From Catellatospora coxensis (GTDB lineage: Bacteria; Actinomycetota; Actinomycetes; Mycobacteriales; Micromonosporaceae): a DNA stretch of 64,000 nt. Shown here piece after piece: positions 10,065 through 18,472 of the stretch (position 1 is its first letter; each line of letters opens with the position of its first letter). The stretch spans positions 124,001 through 188,000 of the forward strand of contig NZ_BONI01000002.1 in assembly GCF_016862635.1 (NCBI RefSeq), written 5' to 3'. The position numbers and the translations under genes were made by a program. The notes beneath the pieces were generated by a model. That model ran no database searches. It was not told the origin of the DNA and saw nothing but the letters and a program-made list of their open reading frames with translations.

Positions 10065-11351
10065 TTGCGACGCAGAAACCTCATCACCGGCGGCATCGCC
10101 GCGGGCGCGCTCGGCGCGACCGCGCTCGCCGGGCCCGCCACGGCCGCGCCGAAGCCGCGCCGCGTCCAGACCGGACTGGACCGGCTGGTGGCCGAGCGGT
10201 TCGCCACCCTCGCCGGGCAGAAGGTCGGCGTGGTGTCGAACCCGACCGGCGTCGACGCCGACTACCGGCACCTGGTCGACCTCATCCACGAGTCCGGCCG
10301 GGTCGACCTGGTCGCGGCGTTCGGGCCCGAGCACGGCTTCCGCGGCTCCGCGCAGGCCGGCGGCAGCGAGGGCACCGGTGTCGACGCCCGCACCGGCATC
10401 ACCGTGTACGACGCGTACGGCGCCTCGTTGGCCAAGTGGGAGGAGCTGATGACCCGGGCCGGGGTCGAGACCGTCGTGTTCGACATCCAGGACGTCGGCG
10501 TGCGCTTCTACACCTACATCTGGACCATGTACACCTCGATGGTCGCCGCGGCCCGGCTGGGCCTGCGCTACGTGGTGCTCGACCGGCCGAACCCGATCGG
10601 CGGGCGCGCCTACGGGCCGATGATGACCCCGGAGTTCACCTCCGGCGTGGGCCTGAAGGAGATCATCCAGCAGCACGGGATGACGGTCGGTGAGCTCGCC
10701 CGCTTCTTCAACGCCGAGTTCCTGCCCGCCGAGGCCGGCCGCCCCGTCGACCTGGACGTGGTGGCGTGCAAGCACTGGAAGCGCGACATGCTCGCCGCCG
10801 ACACCGACGTGCCGTGGGTCATGCCCAGCCCCAACATGCCCACCCCGGACACCGCGCTGACCTACCCGGGCACCGGCCTGTTCGAGGGGGTCTCGTCGAT
10901 CAGCGAGGGCCGGGGCACCACCCGGCCGTTCGAGCTGGTCGGCGGCCTGGCCACCGACTTCGACTACCACTGGTCCGACCGGCTCAACAACCGCGACCTG
11001 CCGGGGGTGCGGTTCCGGGAGGCGTACTTCGTGCCGACCATCGCCGGGCACCACCCGCCGCTGCTCAACAAGCTGTGCGCCGGGGTGGAGGTCAAGGTGA
11101 CCGACCGGGCGGCGTACGACCCGATCCGGACCGCGGTCGCGATGCTGGTCGAGGCGCGCAAGTATCCGGCGTTCGCGTGGCGGGCCGACTCCTACGACCC
11201 GGTGCGGCCGTACTGGGTCGACAAGCTCACCGGCTCGCCCCGGCTGCGCACGATGATCGACGCGGGCGCGGACGTCGACGACGTGGTGGGCGCCTGGTCG
11301 CAGGAGCTGGCCGCGTTCGAGCAGCGACGCCGTCCGTACCTGCTGTACTGA
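10065..11351 (+). CDS. namZ: secreted exo-beta-N-acetylmuramidase, DUF1343/GH171 (NamZ-like)
   Basis: A 428-residue DUF1343 protein. The founding member, NamZ of Bacillus subtilis, releases MurNAc from non-reducing peptidoglycan ends and works with NagZ. Visible family motifs are KVGVVSNPTGV, FGPEHGFRG, FDIQDVGVRFYTYIWTM and LDRPNPIGG. The N-terminus MRRRNLITGG followed by a hydrophobic stretch and an Ala-rich cleavage region looks like a Tat-type or basic Sec signal. The start is TTG 10065, seven bases after the SD AGGAG; no better start exists. It is co-transcribed with nagZ and followed by a long hairpin. Confidence 0.88.
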   Translation: MRRRNLITGGIAAGALGATALAGPATAAPKPRRVQTGLDRLVAERFATLAGQKVGVVSNPTGVDADYRHLVDLIHESGRVDLVAAFGPEHGFRGSAQAGGSEGTGVDARTGITVYDAYGASLAKWEELMTRAGVETVVFDIQDVGVRFYTYIWTMYTSMVAAARLGLRYVVLDRPNPIGGRAYGPMMTPEFTSGVGLKEIIQQHGMTVGELARFFNAEFLPAEAGRPVDLDVVACKHWKRDMLAADTDVPWVMPSPNMPTPDTALTYPGTGLFEGVSSISEGRGTTRPFELVGGLATDFDYHWSDRLNNRDLPGVRFREAYFVPTIAGHHPPLLNKLCAGVEVKVTDRAAYDPIRTAVAMLVEARKYPAFAWRADSYDPVRPYWVDKLTGSPRLRTMIDAGADVDDVVGAWSQELAAFEQRRRPYLLY

Positions 11352-11365
11352 CAGCGCGCGGTGCG

Positions 11366-11417
11366 CTCCCGGCCCCGGTCCGATCGGCGGTCCCGATCGG
11401 AACCCGGTGGCCGGGAG
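11366..11417 (+). terminator. long hairpin after the nagZ-namZ operon
   Basis: Outer arms CTCCCGGCC (11366-11374) and GGCCGGGAG (11409-11417) are perfectly complementary. Inside them lie two copies of the self-complementary octamer CCGATCGG (11380-11387 and 11393-11400) separated by five bases, so a long near-continuous stem can form. It starts 14 bases after the namZ stop. No U-tract follows, as is common in actinomycetes. Confidence 0.55.
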
Positions 11418-11421
11418 GCGC

Positions 11422-11652
11422 TCACCGCGGCTCGCGCCACCCGGACGCCTCGCCCATGAGCAGGACCTCGACTCCTCCGGCAGTCTCCCGGACCGTCAGG
11501 CACACCTGCTCGTACGCGGCGCCCACGCGGGACAGGATCCCCTTCACCGGACGGCACTCCCGGGTCCAGCCGTAGCCGGCCGGCACGGCGTGCACCATCC
11601 GCCCCCGCCACCCGGCGGGCCGCCACCATCTCCTCAGCACATCCCAGCGCAC
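11422..11652 (-). CDS. small hypothetical protein (76 aa)
   Basis: A short open frame with actinomycete-like codon choice, beginning at GTG 11652 (VRWDVLRRWWRPAGWRG) and ending EASGWREPR. A shorter start (MVHAVPAGYG) is possible. It is rich in Trp and Arg, has no signal peptide or membrane segment, and no domain I recognise. It lies on the same strand as the membrane-anchored gene upstream (11714-12409) and could be co-transcribed with it. No clear SD is seen, so the gene call is tentative. Confidence 0.4.
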   Translation of the reverse strand: MRWDVLRRWWRPAGWRGRMVHAVPAGYGWTRECRPVKGILSRVGAAYEQVCLTVRETAGGVEVLLMGEASGWREPR

Positions 11653-11713
11653 GGCGGTACTTTGTGGACTTCGACGGACCAGTGCTGCCCCGTCACGCGG
11701 CCCGGCACCGCGA

Positions 11714-12409
11714 TCAGACCGGCCGGCCCGGGGGGACGATCCGCTGCCATTCGCTGGAATAGACCGTGCCGAACAGCCGCAGCTGGTCACCCTTGCAGCT
11801 GTAGGTCTCGGGGGTGATCGTGGCCTTGAGCCGCTCTTTGGCGCGCTGGCTTCCGTTGACCTTCAGCGTGGTCCAGCCGGTCGCCTGCGGGTTGCTGTAG
11901 TTGATGGTCTTGTCGTCGGCCACGTAGTTGAGCTTCGTGGTGCCGCTGTGGATCATCTCGAACCGGTCGCCGTAGCCCGAGCCGCGCCTGGTCGTCTTGT
12001 CGACGGTGGCCATCGTGCCGTCGGCCTTGATCTGCATCAACGTGCCCGAGCCGGTGAACTGGATCTTGTTGCCGTACATCTCCCAGTTGGCCGTGTATGC
12101 GGTCTCGCGCCAGCTGCCGATCAGGCAGTCGGCCGGAGCCGCACTCGGCGGCGGCGGTGGCGGCAGCGCGGCCGACGGCGACGCAGCCGCAGAAGGTGAC
12201 GGGCTCGGCGACGTGGCCGGCTCATCGCGCAGCGCCAGGTAGGCTGCGGCACCGCCGGCCAGGCAGAGCACCAGCAGCGCGACGAGCGCCACCACGCCCA
12301 CCACTACCGGCATGGTCCAATCACGACGAGGCTGAGTCGGCTGCACGAGACCAGCATCCGCAACGATGTTCGTGACGACAAGTCCCGAATCGATCACACA
12401 GCCGGACAC
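11714..12409 (-). CDS. membrane-anchored protein with extracytoplasmic lipocalin-like domain
   Basis: Up to 231 residues. A single transmembrane helix (about residues 33-60) follows a short cytoplasmic segment, then a Ser/Pro/Ala-rich linker (about 66-92), then a globular domain starting DCLIGSWRETAY and continuing TGSGTLMQIKADGTM, a pattern typical of lipocalin-like small-molecule-binding domains. It ends with a YSCKGDQLRLF strand. The exact start is uncertain: in-frame starts at 12409, about 12379 and 12313 are all possible. It lies 18 bases downstream of the esterase gene on the same strand. The ligand is unknown. Confidence 0.7.
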   Translation of the reverse strand: MSGCVIDSGLVVTNIVADAGLVQPTQPRRDWTMPVVVGVVALVALLVLCLAGGAAAYLALRDEPATSPSPSPSAAASPSAALPPPPPPSAAPADCLIGSWRETAYTANWEMYGNKIQFTGSGTLMQIKADGTMATVDKTTRRGSGYGDRFEMIHSGTTKLNYVADDKTINYSNPQATGWTTLKVNGSQRAKERLKATITPETYSCKGDQLRLFGTVYSSEWQRIVPPGRPV

Positions 12410-12427
12410 GCTCGCGCGCAGCGGCGG

Positions 12428-13237
12428 TCATTTGCCGGGCAGCACCTCGTCCAGGAAGTCGATGCCCTGCTCGATCAGGCCGCCGATGTCGTCGTATCCC
12501 GCGAAGCAGTGGTCGGCCCCGGGCACGAGCACCAGGTCGGCCCGCACCCCGACCGCACGTAGCGCCTCGGTGAGGGCCTGTCCCTGGCCGGGCGGGACGA
12601 TCCGGTCGGCGGTGCCGTGCACGGTGAGGAACGGCGGGGCCCCGGCGTGCACCCGGTCGAGCGCGTTGCCGAACGCGACGAACTCCCGCCGCCCGCTGAC
12701 CGGGCCGCCGAACAGCAGCGCGGGCGGTGAAGCCGGGTCGTCCAGGTCGTCGAAGGCGAAGAAGTCGACCGCGCCGTACCAGTTGACGACGGCCTGGACC
12801 GCGTTCTCGCCGGTGCCGGTGAGCCCGGCCATCGCGGCGAGGTGGCCGCCCGCCGACTCGCCCAGCGCGGCGAACCGCGCCGGGTCCAGTTTGAGCTGGT
12901 CTGCGTAGAGGCGTAGCCAGCGCACGGCGGACTGGACGTCGAGCAGCTGGGCCGGATACGGCGCTTCCAGCGCTAGCCGGTAGTCGACGTCGGCGACCGC
13001 CCAGCCGCGGTCGAGGAAGCGCTGGTGGAACCGGTGCGGTGCGACCGGCGCCGGCAGGCCCACCCGGCTGCCCTCCAGCCAGCCGCCGCCGTGCACCCAC
13101 AGCAGCACCGGGAACGGCCCGTCGCCCGGCGGCAGGTGCAGATCCAGGTGCAGCGGCCGGTAGCCGGGCACGACCGCCACGGTGCAGTCGGCGTAGGTGA
13201 CGGTGGGCCGAGGCTCCGGTGGCGGATATCCGGTCAT
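12428..13237 (-). CDS. alpha/beta hydrolase, HSL/BD-FAE-type esterase
   Basis: A 269-residue carboxylesterase-like enzyme. The oxyanion-hole motif HGGG (residues 49-52, in LLWVHGGGW), the nucleophile elbow GESAGG, a catalytic Asp in VHGTADRIVPP and the His in GADHCFAG make a complete triad. The LDLHLPPGDGPFPVLLWVHGGGW beginning is typical of the hormone-sensitive-lipase/BD-FAE branch, which de-esterifies small acyl or sugar esters. There is no signal peptide. The start ATG at 13237 is chosen because the homologous region begins right after it; longer in-frame starts up to 13528 run into low-complexity sequence overlapping the divergent neighbour. Confidence 0.85.
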   Translation of the reverse strand: MTGYPPPEPRPTVTYADCTVAVVPGYRPLHLDLHLPPGDGPFPVLLWVHGGGWLEGSRVGLPAPVAPHRFHQRFLDRGWAVADVDYRLALEAPYPAQLLDVQSAVRWLRLYADQLKLDPARFAALGESAGGHLAAMAGLTGTGENAVQAVVNWYGAVDFFAFDDLDDPASPPALLFGGPVSGRREFVAFGNALDRVHAGAPPFLTVHGTADRIVPPGQGQALTEALRAVGVRADLVLVPGADHCFAGYDDIGGLIEQGIDFLDEVLPGK

Positions 13238-13325
13238 GGGCACATTCCATTCATGATCACTACGATCAGCCGACGATACCTCGGTCTCCGCCACCTCGAG
13301 CCCGCCACCCCCGGAGGATCCCACC

Positions 13326-13757
13326 ATGACCATGCCCCGCCTCTCACCTGCCGGTTGGACGATCGCGGCCTTCGGGCTCGCCGCGCTGCTGCTCGGCGCG
13401 GTCGGCCTGATCAGCCCGGAAACCCTGCTGGCCTCGATGGGATTCACCCACGACGGCACCATCGCGCGCGCCGCGGACGACTTCACACTCGTGTTCGTCC
13501 GGACCTCGGCGATGGCCTCGTTCAACATGGGCGTGTACTACCTGCTGGCCGCAGCGAAGGACTGGACGGCGTTCTTCGCCTTCACGGTGGCCTTCCGGCT
13601 GCTGACGTTCGCGGTCTTCACCGCCCTGGTGCTCACGGACACCGCGCCGGCCGGATTCTTCGCGGTGGCGGCGTGGGAAGGGGCGGGGGCACTCGCCACC
13701 TTCGTCGCGCTGCGCGTACAACGGCGCTCTGCGCGGTCGTCGGCCGTCGCCGGCTGA
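13326..13757 (+). CDS. small four-helix integral membrane protein
   Basis: A 143-residue protein with four predicted membrane helices (about residues 11-30, 60-76, 80-102 and 107-131) and a conserved-looking FNMGVYYLLAAA segment, resembling small DUF4345-type membrane proteins. The start ATG at 13326 is preceded by GGAGG. It is transcribed divergently from the esterase and converges on the metalloprotease gene. Its function is unknown; the DUF link is a resemblance only. Confidence 0.75.
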   Translation: MTMPRLSPAGWTIAAFGLAALLLGAVGLISPETLLASMGFTHDGTIARAADDFTLVFVRTSAMASFNMGVYYLLAAAKDWTAFFAFTVAFRLLTFAVFTALVLTDTAPAGFFAVAAWEGAGALATFVALRVQRRSARSSAVAG

Positions 13758-13777
13758 CGGCGTTCGCCGGCAACGGC

Positions 13778-13809
13778 GCAGGGCCGGGAGCGTCGGCTCC
13801 CGGCCCTGC
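13778..13809. terminator. bidirectional hairpin terminator
   Basis: A perfect 14-bp stem (GCAGGGCCGGGAGC and its complement) with the four-base loop GTCG. It sits between the convergent stops at 13757 and 13830 and can serve both genes. Confidence 0.8.
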
Positions 13810-13829
13810 ATCTTGTCAGCTGGTCCGTG

Positions 13830-16133
13830 CTACGGGTTGACCACGCTGACGGTCAGGACGTTGCCCGACTGGGCGGTGACCGTGGCGGTCACGCCGAGGC
13901 CGGCGACCTTCACGCTGCCCTGCGGGTTGGCGGTGCTGTAGTACGCGTCGGGGTTGGTGTCGTCGAACGTGGCGATGCCCGCGTTGGCCGCGGCGCAGGC
14001 CGCCACGGTCTGCACGGTCTGGGTCTTGCCGCTGCCGGCGAGCACCTCCTTGTGCAGGCACAGCTCCGGCACCGGCTGGATGCCGAACGTCGCGTCGAAC
14101 GGCTGGCGGCGGTTGCTGGGCCGGGTGCCGTCGGGGTACGCGAACGGCGCGGGCCGGGCGTCGACCGGCAGCGACAGGCCCGTGCCGGGGTGCTCGGAGG
14201 TGTTGTTGTCCTCGACGGTGTGGTTGACGTACCACACGAGCATGCCGGGGCGGAACGAGAAGAACTCGACCTTGTCCGGCGCGCTGAGGTTGTAGCTGAA
14301 CTGGTAGGGGCCGGTGCGCAGGGTGTCGTCGTAGCCGGTGTACTGGCGGTTCTCCAGCAGGTAGTACCGGTCGGCGGTGGTGGTCACCGTGCCGGTCGAG
14401 CGCTGCCACTGGCCCGTCGCGGTCCAGGCTCCGGGCTGCTCGACGTCGTCGGTCAGCACGGTGGTGTTGCCGGCCTTGACGACGACGTCGTCGATGAACG
14501 CGCCGGCGAAGTGCACGCCGCCGTCGGTCTGGTAGCGGAACCGGAACTGCGTCGCGCCGCCGCCGGCGGTGTAGGACAGGCGCAGCGTGGTCCACTTGCC
14601 GTTGGACGAGCCGGTGATCGGCTGGCCGATCTGCGACCAGGTCGTGCCGCCGTCGGTGGAGTACTCGCCGTAGAGGTAGTCGAAGCCGGCCTCGATGTCG
14701 TACCAGGCCTTGGCGGTCACGGTGACCTTCGAGGCGGCCGGCACGGCGTGCGACAGGGACTCGTTGAGCTGGTCGGCGCTGCCGGTCCACCAGGCGTACT
14801 GCCCCGAGGAGGGCGTGGTGTACGCCGTCGACGTGGTGGCGGCGGGCAGGTTCACCTTGATCGCCTGGGCGTTGGCGGCCTCGGCGTCCTGGGCCGGGTC
14901 GAGCAGGATGGTGCCGCTCTGGCCGGGGTTGACCTGGCGGTAGTCGAGCCAGCCGAGGAACAGCTTCTCCTCGGGCCCCATCAGGCCGGGCGTGGTGCCG
15001 ATGCCGTTGTTCGCCTCCGCGCCGTGGCCGAGCCACGAGCCGGAGCTCATCAGCGTCCAGAACGCGGTGGTGTTCTCGCCGCCGGCGGTGTCGTAGTAGT
15101 CCGGCAGGCCGAGGTCGTGGCCGAACTCGTGGGCGAACACGCCCAGGCCGCCGTTCTCCGGCTCGGTGGTGTAGTCGCCGAGCCAGTAGTTCGAGTTGCC
15201 GATCCGGGCGCCGCCGGACAGGTTCTGCTGCGCGCCGACGCTGGGGCCGGACAGGCCGTAGTCGGTGGCGTTGACATACCAGCGGTGCGACCAGATGGCG
15301 TCCTCGCCCTGCGCGCCGCCGCCGGCGTCCTCGCCCTCACCGGCGTGCACGGCCTGGAAGTGGTCGATGTAACCGTCGGACTCGTCGAAGTTGCCGTCGT
15401 TGTCGAAGTCGTAGCGGTCCCAGACGTCGAACTGCGCCAGGTAGGCGTTGATCTGGTCGGGGGTCATGGTCGCCAGCGCGTGCTGGTACCAGGCGTTGCC
15501 GGTGTCGCTGATGAACGCCCAGGAGCCGCCGTTGTCCTCGATGGCGTTGTCGCCGTAGTAGGACGCGTTGTAGGGCACCTTCACCCAGTCGCTGACGGTG
15601 TTGGTGACCGAGTACCGGCCGGAGGACAGGTCCTCGTAGAAGCTCTTCATCGACTCGCCGGAGCCGTTGAACAGCTGCTCGTAGTGGGCGGTGTCGAAGT
15701 CGGCGGCCCATTCGGTGGAGTTGTTCACCGAGCGGTCGGGGGCGGGGATCTCGTTGTGCAGGGGGCCGGGGGCGGTGCCGTACTTGCCCGCGCTCTGCGT
15801 GCCGAACTCGGACAGGATCGTGAAGATCTTGTCGGTCTTCTCGAACGCCACCTCGACGACGTTGTCCGTCGCGGCGTCGACCGTGACGTTGCCCTTCGCA
15901 TCGATGTGGGCCTTGCCGCGGGCGACCATCTCGAGTGCGGCCTTGCGCTTGGCAAGCCACTGCTCGGTGCGCGGACCGGGTCGGTTGTCCGGCCGGTGGG
16001 CCGCGGCGGCCTGTGCCCCGCCTGCCGCGTTCCCGCTGGTGGCAGGTGCTGCGCCGGCCGGCCATTGCAGGGCAGCGACTACCATCGCCGCGCCGGCCGC
16101 GCCGGCGACAGCGGAGATGGTGAGCTTCCTCAT
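13830..16133 (-). CDS. secreted M6-family (immune inhibitor A-like) metalloprotease
   Basis: A 767-residue secreted zinc protease. The signal peptide is MRKLTISAVAGAAGAAMVVAALQ followed by an Ala-rich cleavage region. Zinc ligands are in HEFGHDLGLPD (H335, E336, H339, D345), followed by YYDT and a Met-turn-like WTLMSSGSW. Upstream, an EF-hand-like DFDNDGNFDESDG loop (242-254) can bind calcium. The C-terminal half contains a jelly-roll module (FDYLYGEYSTDGGTTW to GAFIDDVVVK) as in InhA proteases. The start ATG at 16133 has the SD GGAGGGA at good distance; further upstream in-frame sequence is not signal-like. Expected role: extracellular protein degradation. Confidence 0.92.
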   Translation of the reverse strand: MRKLTISAVAGAAGAAMVVAALQWPAGAAPATSGNAAGGAQAAAAHRPDNRPGPRTEQWLAKRKAALEMVARGKAHIDAKGNVTVDAATDNVVEVAFEKTDKIFTILSEFGTQSAGKYGTAPGPLHNEIPAPDRSVNNSTEWAADFDTAHYEQLFNGSGESMKSFYEDLSSGRYSVTNTVSDWVKVPYNASYYGDNAIEDNGGSWAFISDTGNAWYQHALATMTPDQINAYLAQFDVWDRYDFDNDGNFDESDGYIDHFQAVHAGEGEDAGGGAQGEDAIWSHRWYVNATDYGLSGPSVGAQQNLSGGARIGNSNYWLGDYTTEPENGGLGVFAHEFGHDLGLPDYYDTAGGENTTAFWTLMSSGSWLGHGAEANNGIGTTPGLMGPEEKLFLGWLDYRQVNPGQSGTILLDPAQDAEAANAQAIKVNLPAATTSTAYTTPSSGQYAWWTGSADQLNESLSHAVPAASKVTVTAKAWYDIEAGFDYLYGEYSTDGGTTWSQIGQPITGSSNGKWTTLRLSYTAGGGATQFRFRYQTDGGVHFAGAFIDDVVVKAGNTTVLTDDVEQPGAWTATGQWQRSTGTVTTTADRYYLLENRQYTGYDDTLRTGPYQFSYNLSAPDKVEFFSFRPGMLVWYVNHTVEDNNTSEHPGTGLSLPVDARPAPFAYPDGTRPSNRRQPFDATFGIQPVPELCLHKEVLAGSGKTQTVQTVAACAAANAGIATFDDTNPDAYYSTANPQGSVKVAGLGVTATVTAQSGNVLTVSVVNP

Positions 16134-16162
16134 CGTGTTGATCCCTCCGGGGCGGAAATTAT

Positions 16163-16181
16163 GAAGCAGTTTTCGCTTCAC
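16163..16181. promoter_or_regulatory. inverted repeat at the metalloprotease promoter
   Basis: TGAAGC (16163-16168) and GCTTCA (16176-16181) are perfect complements seven bases apart. They abut a minus-strand CATAAT -10-like hexamer, 30 bases upstream of the metalloprotease start. Possible operator; short arms keep confidence low. Confidence 0.3.
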
Positions 16182-16430
16182 TTTGCGGAGCCTCACACAG
16201 AACGGCGAGTTCATCTCTCCGCCGCGGAGCCGGGTGGTCCGTGACACGGATGTCGCGGTCGCGTCGCGGACGTCGACCGGCGCCGTCATCACCGGGCCGG
16301 GCGGGTCGCGCGGGCAATCCTGCAACACCGGGAGCCGACGGGGAGGGCGTCCCGACCGCGCATCCACACGATATCGACCCTTGTCACTGCAAATGCAGGT
16401 CCGGACGGCTTCGACATCGAACTTCACCAG

Positions 16431-16460
16431 TTGACTGCATTCCGCGGGCTCGTCTACCGT
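16431..16460 (+). promoter_or_regulatory. predicted promoter of the PL9 pectate lyase gene
   Basis: TTGACT (16431-16436), an 18-base spacer and TACCGT (16455-16460) fit the actinobacterial housekeeping pattern. The implied leader before ATG 16586 is about 120 bases, long enough for additional control. Confidence 0.5.
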
Positions 16461-16585
16461 CGCCCGGGAATGCGCTTTCCAGCGCCTTCCCGACCGGGTG
16501 ACCGCAGCAGACGGCCCCGTGCGAGGCACGTCCCATGCCGTCGCCCAACGGCATGGTCCGCTCCCAGCACAAAGGACGCACACTG

Positions 16586-18421
16586 ATGAGACTCCGCACA
16601 CTCCCCCATCGGCGCGGGCGCCTCGCCGCGCTGGTCACCGCCGCGGCCGCGGCCGCGCTGACCGTCGTCGCGGGCACCCTGCTGACCACGCCCGCCAGCG
16701 CCGCGACGCTGTTCAGCGCCGACTTCGAATCCGGCGCGAGCGGCTGGTCGAAGTCCGGCGGCGACTGGACCGTCGTCGCCGACGGCTCCCAGGTCTTCCA
16801 GCAGGCCAGCGCCACCACCGACCGCGCCCGCCAGTTCGCCGGCTCCAGCAGCTGGACCGACTACACCGTCCAGGCCCGGGTCAAGCCGCTGACGTTCGGG
16901 TCCGGCGGGGTCGCGGCCCTGGTGTCGCGGTCCAGCGGCGCCACCGTCATGTACCGGCTCGCGCTGACCGGCGGCAACCGGGTCGAGCTGCAGTACATGA
17001 ACGGCAGCAGCATCACGGTCCTGGCCGGTGTGTCCCGGACCGTGTCGACCGGCACCTGGTACACCCTGCGGATCACCACCAGCGGCTCCACCGTCAGCGG
17101 CTACGTCGACGGCACCCTGGTCGGCACCGCCACCAGCACGGCGATCTCCGCCGGCCGGATCGGCCTGTTCACCGGGTATGCCAGCGCCCGCTTCGACGAC
17201 GTCAGCGTGACCGACAGCGTCACCACCCCGCCGAGCAGCCCGGCCCCCTCGGCCAGCAGCGCCTCGCCGTCGCCGTCCAGCGCGTCCCCGTCCCCGTCGA
17301 GCGCGTCGCCCTCGCCCAGCGTCAGCCAGCCGCCGGCCGGCACGCTGTACGTGGCGCCCAACGGCAGCGCGAGCGCCGCCGGCACCCTGGCCAGCCCGAC
17401 GACGCTGGCCTCCGCGATCACCCGGGTCACCGCGGGCGGGACGATCTTCATGCGCGGCGGGACGTACAACTTCTCGTCCACGGTGACCGTCGAGACCGGC
17501 AACAACGGCACGTCCAGCGCCCGCAAGAAGATCGCGGCGTACCAGAACGAGGTCCCGGTGCTGAACTTCTCGGCTCAGGCCGAGGACCCGGCCAACCGCG
17601 GGCTGGCCGTGAACGGCAACTACTGGCACGTGTACGGCATCGTCGTGGAGCGGGCCGGCGACAACGGCATCTTCGTCGGCGGCAGCAACAACATCTTCGA
17701 ACGTACGATCACCCGGTTCAACCGCGACACCGGGCTGCAGCTGTCGCGGACGCTGTCGAGCACGCCGCAGAGCCTGTGGCCGGCCAACAACCTGATCCTG
17801 AGCGCGGAGTCGCACGACAACGCCGACTCCGACGGTGAGGACGCCGACGGTTTCGCCGCGAAGCTGACCGTGGGCTCGGGCAACGTGTTCCGCTACGCCG
17901 TGTCGCACAACAACATCGACGACGGCTGGGACCTGTACACCAAGACCGACACCGGGCCGATCGGCGTGGTGACCATCGAGGACTCGATCGCGTACAACAA
18001 CGGCACGCTCAGCAACGGCGGCCAGGCGGGCGCCGGCGACCGCAACGGCTACAAGCTGGGCGGCGAGGACATCGGGGTCAACCACATCGTGCGGCGCAAC
18101 ATCGCCTTCAACAACGGCAAGCACGGGTTCACCTACAACAGCAACCCGGGTTCGATGACGGTGTCGAACAACATCAGCATCGACAACGACGAGCGCAACT
18201 TCTCCTTCGACGCGGGCACCTCGGTGTTCCGCAACAACACGTCGTGCCGGTTCAGCAGCGGCACCAACGACCGCATCATCGGCAACTCCGACAGCTCGAA
18301 CCAGTTCTGGTCGGGCACGAACGGGTCGCGGTGCGCCGGGCTCAGCGGCGCCCTGGGCTGGTCCTTCGCCAGTGACGGCCGGCTGGTCGTGACGCTGGGC
18401 GGCGCGGTGGTCACCCCGTAA
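16586..18421 (+). CDS. secreted polysaccharide lyase family 9 (pectate lyase-like) enzyme
   Basis: A 611-residue secreted protein. After a signal peptide (MRLRTLPHRRGRLAALVTAA and onward to ASA) comes a concanavalin/LamG-like domain (about 41-203, FSADFESGASGWSK to ARFDDVSV), a Ser/Pro linker with three 7-residue repeats (about 205-243), and a right-handed beta-helix (about 245-611). The helix begins TLYVAPNGSASAAGTL and contains the PL9 hallmarks SHDNADSDGEDADGFAAK (Asp-rich calcium site and predicted catalytic Lys) and DDGWDLYTK. It should cleave pectate or a related uronan outside the cell. The start ATG at 16586 has the SD AAAGGA; an upstream ATG at 16535 would spoil the signal peptide. 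Confidence 0.9.
   Translation: MRLRTLPHRRGRLAALVTAAAAAALTVVAGTLLTTPASAATLFSADFESGASGWSKSGGDWTVVADGSQVFQQASATTDRARQFAGSSSWTDYTVQARVKPLTFGSGGVAALVSRSSGATVMYRLALTGGNRVELQYMNGSSITVLAGVSRTVSTGTWYTLRITTSGSTVSGYVDGTLVGTATSTAISAGRIGLFTGYASARFDDVSVTDSVTTPPSSPAPSASSASPSPSSASPSPSSASPSPSVSQPPAGTLYVAPNGSASAAGTLASPTTLASAITRVTAGGTIFMRGGTYNFSSTVTVETGNNGTSSARKKIAAYQNEVPVLNFSAQAEDPANRGLAVNGNYWHVYGIVVERAGDNGIFVGGSNNIFERTITRFNRDTGLQLSRTLSSTPQSLWPANNLILSAESHDNADSDGEDADGFAAKLTVGSGNVFRYAVSHNNIDDGWDLYTKTDTGPIGVVTIEDSIAYNNGTLSNGGQAGAGDRNGYKLGGEDIGVNHIVRRNIAFNNGKHGFTYNSNPGSMTVSNNISIDNDERNFSFDAGTSVFRNNTSCRFSSGTNDRIIGNSDSSNQFWSGTNGSRCAGLSGALGWSFASDGRLVVTLGGAVVTP
17258..17320 (+). repeat. 21-bp tandem repeat encoding a Ser/Pro linker
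   Basis: Three consecutive 21-bp units (17258-17278, 17279-17299, 17300-17320) each encode Ser-Ala-Ser-Pro-Ser-Pro-Ser. They differ only at synonymous positions, consistent with slippage or duplication in an interdomain linker of the pectate lyase. Confidence 0.85.
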
Positions 18422-18429
18422 CGCCGGCC

Positions 18430-18469
18430 GAGGCGGGGCCGTCGACCGAACGGGCGACGGCCCCGCCTC
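18430..18469. terminator. bidirectional hairpin terminator
   Basis: A perfect 15-bp stem (GAGGCGGGGCCGTCG and its complement) with a 10-base loop. It lies between the convergent stops of the pectate lyase (18421) and DUF2804 (18473) genes. Confidence 0.8.
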
Positions 18470-18472
18470 CTG

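Larger units (their letters stand above)
16134..16585. other. 452-bp intergenic region between divergent metalloprotease and pectate lyase genes
   Basis: No convincing coding frame. It holds a leftward -10-like CATAAT (minus strand, 16164-16159) overlapped by the inverted repeat at 16163-16181, and a rightward promoter at 16431-16460. A small repeat CTGCA-AA-TGCAG lies at 16387-16398. Nothing else is apparent. Confidence 0.5.

Noticed and set aside
8217-11054. Leftward open frame of 945 codons across nagZ-namZ
   Set aside because: Shadow of two clearly recognised genes; composition (Gly, Val, Asp, His rich) is typical of antisense frames in high-GC DNA.
13827-16244. Rightward open frame opposite the M6 protease
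   Set aside because: Antisense shadow of a gene with full catalytic motifs.
17258-17320. 21-bp tandem repeat as a mobile or regulatory repeat
   Set aside because: It is in frame and encodes a Ser/Pro linker, so protein-level duplication explains it.
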